Below, piece by piece: positions 6,214 to 8,835 of a stretch of 8,835 bases of DNA. A program made the translations under genes and the position numbers. The number at the start of each line of letters is the position of its first letter. Positions within the stretch are counted from its first letter, which is position 1. Below the pieces are notes generated by a model that ran no database searches, was not told where the DNA came from, and was given only the letters and a program-made list of their open reading frames with translations. This stretch comes from Campylobacterota bacterium. GTDB lineage: Bacteria > Campylobacterota > Campylobacteria > Campylobacterales > Sulfurimonadaceae. Where the stretch lies: the NCBI GenBank assembly GCA_013153755.1, contig JAADDU010000118.1, positions 1-8,835 of the forward strand, given 5' to 3'.

Positions 6214-7033
6214 AAAAAGATTAGATTTTTTAAAATACCTCGATGAGTTCAAGGGTTATTCAGACTTAACACTAAAAAGTTATGATGACTCCATAAAAGA
6301 AGCTTTAATATGTGTAGAACTTATAAAAGAAGACAATCTTATAACTATAAACTTAATGCCATATAGGCTAAAAGTATCGCATCTAAATCCAAAAACTATT
6401 AGTAAAAAGCTAAGTGCCATCAGAACATTTTCACACTATTTAAACGATAATGGCATAAAAAATATACTTAAATCAGATAGTAGTATAAAAGTTCCATCAA
6501 CACTTCCTAAACCCATCTCACATAAACATATAAAAGAAGCATTAGCATCTGCAAATACCTATGAAAAACTTTTAGTAACTATGCTATATACACTTGGACT
6601 AAGAATCTCTGAATTAGAATCCATAAAACTAAGTGATATATCTGATGGTTGGATTAGAGTTTTAGGTAAAGGTAAAAAAGATAGAGATGTACCTCTTTTA
6701 TCTTCATCTAAAGAGCTTATAGATAAATATTTAAGTGAAATATCACCAAAAACATTTCTTTTTGAGTCAAATGATGAAAAATTAAGCCAAAACACTCTAA
6801 GATATACAGTTAATAAAATTTTCAAGAGAGTGGGATTAAAAGTAACACCACATCAACTTCGTCACTCATATGCGACTGCACTACTAAATGGTGGTGCTCC
6901 CATAGCCGATGTTAGTGAGTTACTAGGTCATTCATCTATGGCAACAACACAAATATATACAAAATTAGGTAGTGCATTGAAACAACAAAACTATAACAAA
7001 GCACATCCACTATGTGGAGATGAACAATGTTAG
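6173..7033 (+). CDS. XerC/XerD-like tyrosine recombinase
   Basis: A 286-residue tyrosine recombinase that would cut and rejoin DNA through a covalent 3'-phosphotyrosine. All catalytic residues are visible: Arg144 (TLGLRISEL), Lys166 (LGKGKKDRDVPL), His227 and Arg230 (PHQLRHSYA), His253 (LLGHSS) and nucleophile Tyr262 (TQIYTKL). The N-terminal half (about 15-110) is the SAM-like core-binding domain (LKSYDDSI, LSAIRTFSHYL). The start is unclear: ATG at 6173 or 6176 overlaps the previous gene by up to 41 bases, and TTG at 6194 (giving MKKLLNKKRLDF) follows GAGAAG closely. At 280-286 residues it is shorter than the Campylobacterota single recombinase XerH (about 350-360 residues as I recall) and nearer to XerC/XerD. 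It sits inside a gene-dense operon with no attachment sites or cargo, so it looks like a resident chromosomal gene rather than a phage or transposon integrase. Confidence 0.9.
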   Translation: MMGLRSFLKKLLNKKRLDFLKYLDEFKGYSDLTLKSYDDSIKEALICVELIKEDNLITINLMPYRLKVSHLNPKTISKKLSAIRTFSHYLNDNGIKNILKSDSSIKVPSTLPKPISHKHIKEALASANTYEKLLVTMLYTLGLRISELESIKLSDISDGWIRVLGKGKKDRDVPLLSSSKELIDKYLSEISPKTFLFESNDEKLSQNTLRYTVNKIFKRVGLKVTPHQLRHSYATALLNGGAPIADVSELLGHSSMATTQIYTKLGSALKQQNYNKAHPLCGDEQC

Positions 7034-8091
7034 GTAAATTTTTTGAATCTTTATATAACAAAGTGTTTGTTAACATAGTTATTGGGCGAACAAAAACTAC
7101 TATCTATATAGAAGAATGTGATAAAAAAGGCTTACTCGATAGTGATAACAAAATTTTTGATATTACTTATGTAGATGCTAAAATGTACGAATTTATAACT
7201 TCATATACAAAAAAAACACCCTACTTTTATATCTCCATCTTAGATCACAGTGAAACTCAAGGAGTTATTCCAACTTGTGATAAAAAAATGATGTTAAATT
7301 ATCGTAATACAGAGTCCCTAAATGTTAAATGCTTTGAAGATAAATGGGCTTACTATTCTTCAAAAACAGAGCTTTACAATATAACAAAAAAATATGAGCA
7401 ATTTGGTGTAGATTTTATTTTTTCACCTTTTTTGATTTTAAGAAACTTTTTTAAAGACAAAATAAACTCAAGTTTTGCCCTTTTTGTTCTAATCGAAGAA
7501 AACATCCTATCCATAGCTGTTTTTGATAACTCCACCCTTCTTTATGGGGATAGTCTTGATTTACAAAGTACTTATGAGCATGAAGATGTTTTGGTTGAAG
7601 AGACTAATGATGAAACTCAAAATGAAAATGAACTAGATTTGGATGGCGAGATCGATTTGGAAGACGTAGATGCTTTTGATGAGATAGATGGGCTAGATGA
7701 TTTTGGGAATATTGAAGACCTTGATAGCATAGATGATATTGAAGAATTTGATGAGTTGTCAGAATCAGACAACGATATAGAAGAGATACAAGAGCAAGAA
7801 ATAGATAAAATTGAAAATAACATTGAAAACATATCAGATGCTGAAAATGAAGTTGGAGAACTAAACAACGACTACACCAAATTTATACTAATACAAGAGT
7901 CTATAAACCGTTTTTATAAGGATTCTAGATATGAAAGTAAATTTATAGAGCATATATATATCGCAGACTCATTAAATACTAACCAAGATTTAAAAAGATA
8001 CTTAGAAGAAGAGATGTTTTTAACTGTATATATAAGACACCTAGACCTATCTTTAGAACTATGTGAATTAGCAAAGGCAGAGTCAAAATGA
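7027..8091 (+). CDS. PilM/GspL-like pilus or secretion platform protein with a long acidic insertion
   Basis: Assigned mainly from context and fold pattern. In type IV pili the cytoplasmic actin-like PilM binds the N-terminus of PilN. Residues 13-30 (VNIVIGRTKTTIYIEE) resemble the first actin-like hairpin. Residues 148-178 (SSFALFVLIEENILSIAVFD onward) resemble the second. Residues 283-345 (KFILIQESINRFY, IEHIYIADS, MFLTVYIRHLDL) match the PilM pattern of a QE-helix, then strand, then end. The aspartates of the ATP-binding motifs are not evident, so nucleotide binding is doubtful, as in GspL. Residues about 185-278 are an acidic low-complexity insert: in 201-280, 36 of 80 residues are Asp or Glu and only one is Lys. 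There is no signal peptide or membrane span. The ATG has GGAGA six bases upstream, inside the recombinase gene, and the two overlap by seven bases. It shares ATGA with the next gene. Confidence 0.65.
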   Translation: MLGKFFESLYNKVFVNIVIGRTKTTIYIEECDKKGLLDSDNKIFDITYVDAKMYEFITSYTKKTPYFYISILDHSETQGVIPTCDKKMMLNYRNTESLNVKCFEDKWAYYSSKTELYNITKKYEQFGVDFIFSPFLILRNFFKDKINSSFALFVLIEENILSIAVFDNSTLLYGDSLDLQSTYEHEDVLVEETNDETQNENELDLDGEIDLEDVDAFDEIDGLDDFGNIEDLDSIDDIEEFDELSESDNDIEEIQEQEIDKIENNIENISDAENEVGELNNDYTKFILIQESINRFYKDSRYESKFIEHIYIADSLNTNQDLKRYLEEEMFLTVYIRHLDLSLELCELAKAESK

Positions 8092-8615
8092 GATTAAGCT
8101 ACACAAACCCAAGAAAAAAAAGTATCTTTTCTCCAGAGATTCAGCTTTTAGTTAGCTTTTTTACTATTACACTCTTAATGCTATTTTTAACTTATGGATT
8201 TTTAATGTTTAAAGACTATAGATTTACAAAAGATTCACAAGATGCAGTGGCTCAAAGATTAAAACTAGAAAAAAACATACATAAAATGAAAGAACAAATC
8301 TCATTTATAGAAAAAGAGATACTTCTGAGTGAAAAAGTAAACACTAAAAATATAATCTTAAAAGATTCTATAGCAAATCTTTTTGATTTAGTACCACAAA
8401 GGATAACTTTATCTCAAGCAACACTCTTAGAAGATGGTCTTATCCTCTATGGAATCACTCCTAATAAAGATGTATATAACTTTATGCTTCAAGCACCACT
8501 CAGGTCAATTTTTCATAGAACGTATAGCAGCTTTTACCCACAAAAAAATGGCTGGCTTAAATTTGTATCTACAAATTATATGGATAAAGAGGAAGAGATA
8601 AAAAATGAAGATTAA
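8088..8615 (+). CDS. PilN-like inner-membrane pilus/secretion assembly protein
   Basis: A 175-residue bitopic protein with the PilN layout. A short basic cytoplasmic N-terminus (MRLSYTNPRKKS) would dock on the upstream PilM-like protein. It is followed by one transmembrane helix (about 18-41), a coiled coil (about 45-85, LEKNIHKMKEQISFIEKEI) and a small periplasmic ferredoxin-like domain (about 95-163). The last contains LVPQRITLSQATLLEDGLIL, close to the family pattern in which a proline-containing turn leads into two strands, then NKDVYNFML as the following helix. Its start overlaps the upstream stop as ATGA, and its end overlaps the next gene by 11 bases, suggesting fixed-ratio translation. 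PilN and PilO form an inner-membrane heterodimer around the pilus motor. GspL C-terminal-type proteins look similar, so a type II secretion role is equally open. Confidence 0.72.
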   Translation: MRLSYTNPRKKSIFSPEIQLLVSFFTITLLMLFLTYGFLMFKDYRFTKDSQDAVAQRLKLEKNIHKMKEQISFIEKEILLSEKVNTKNIILKDSIANLFDLVPQRITLSQATLLEDGLILYGITPNKDVYNFMLQAPLRSIFHRTYSSFYPQKNGWLKFVSTNYMDKEEEIKNED

Positions 8616-8835
8616 TATATCAAGACAAAGCATATATCTGTTATCATTAAGTGTTTTTCTACTTATCTTTGTACTTATATTTTCATTTTTTATGCTTATA
8701 CCTAAAGGTAAAGAGTATAGAGCAAAAAGAATGGAGCTAAATAAACAAAACATAGAATTAAAAAGATATGAAGAGTACAATGCTAATACATTAGAAAAAT
8801 TAAAAAAACTACAATCTGACAACAGACATATAATA
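8605..8835 (+). CDS. PilO/GspM-like inner-membrane protein, 5' part only (cut by window end)
   Basis: An open frame of 77 codons starts at the ATG at 8605 and runs off the window with no stop. It begins MKINISRQSIYLL, with one transmembrane segment (about residues 10-32, rich in Leu, Phe and Ile), followed by IPKGKEYRAKRMELNKQN and a lysine- and glutamate-rich coiled coil to the edge. This short N-terminus, single span and coiled coil matches PilO and GspM, and it follows the PilN-like gene as in pilMNO operons. Ribosome binding sequences (GAGGAAGAG, 8589-8597) lie in the end of the previous gene, which it overlaps by 11 bases. The identity rests on topology and position; the periplasmic domain that would confirm it lies outside the window. 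Confidence 0.7.
   Translation, partial: MKINISRQSIYLLSLSVFLLIFVLIFSFFMLIPKGKEYRAKRMELNKQNIELKRYEEYNANTLEKLKKLQSDNRHII

Noticed and set aside
6559..6825. Minus-strand open frame inside the recombinase
   Set aside because: It lies antisense to the catalytic domain and has no recognisable domain.
6173..7033. Idea that the recombinase marks an integrated element with attachment sites
   Set aside because: No direct repeats, tRNA gene or cargo genes flank it; the neighbours overlap it tightly in one operon.
7617..7868. Serine-rich minus-strand open frame of 83 codons
   Set aside because: Its serine richness is the antisense reading of GAT/GAA codons in the acidic insertion; it is not a gene.
8505..8822. 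Hydrophobic minus-strand open frame of 105 codons at the window end
   Set aside because: It is antisense to the PilN-like C-terminus and the transmembrane and coiled-coil start of the PilO-like gene, which explain its composition; no ribosome binding site or neighbour supports it.

Overview
The window reads as chromosomal DNA of a Campylobacterota (epsilonproteobacterial) bacterium, most likely a free-living member near Sulfurimonas. The basis is the AT-rich composition, the TATAAT promoters without strong -35 boxes, and above all an HP0268-family gene directly upstream of miaB, a pair I recall from Helicobacter pylori (HP0268-HP0269). The genus is inference and no 16S rRNA gene is present. 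Nearly every base is coding. No rRNA, tRNA, CRISPR array or insertion sequence was seen, and the longest gene-free stretch is about 160 bp.

Left part (1-2310). hisD (histidine biosynthesis) runs rightward. Seven bases after its stop lies the end of a leftward, decayed N-terminal fragment of a type III restriction-modification methyltransferase (Mod). Its catalytic DPPY motif has become DLLY, and everything after that region is missing. Divergent from it is an intact 81-residue XRE-type DNA-binding protein. The 94 bp between them holds a near-perfect palindrome plus a third copy of the same half-site, and these overlap the likely promoters and the regulator's ribosome binding site. This looks like an orphan controller left behind by a dying restriction-modification locus.

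Middle (2283-3595). nusA runs leftward and converges on the regulator; an 11-bp hairpin contains both stop codons. A 161-bp divergent promoter region then separates nusA from the rightward genes.

Right part (3596-8835). This is one tightly packed rightward operon of eight genes: HP0268-family protein, miaB, a DUF374 acyltransferase-like protein, a small membrane-anchored protein of unknown function, a short XerC/D-like tyrosine recombinase, and a trio that looks like PilM, PilN and PilO, with PilO cut by the window end. From miaB onward every junction overlaps (about 4-41 bp). The run therefore joins RNA-related and tRNA-modification genes, a lipid-type enzyme, a recombinase and the inner-membrane platform of a type IV pilus or type II secretion-like machine. 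The PilM-like protein carries a striking insertion of about 90 residues that is nearly half Asp/Glu, the most unusual protein feature here. I see no clear new defence or mobile system. The two regions most worth a second look are the Mod remnant with its regulator and operator, and the pilus-like cluster with the acidic insertion.
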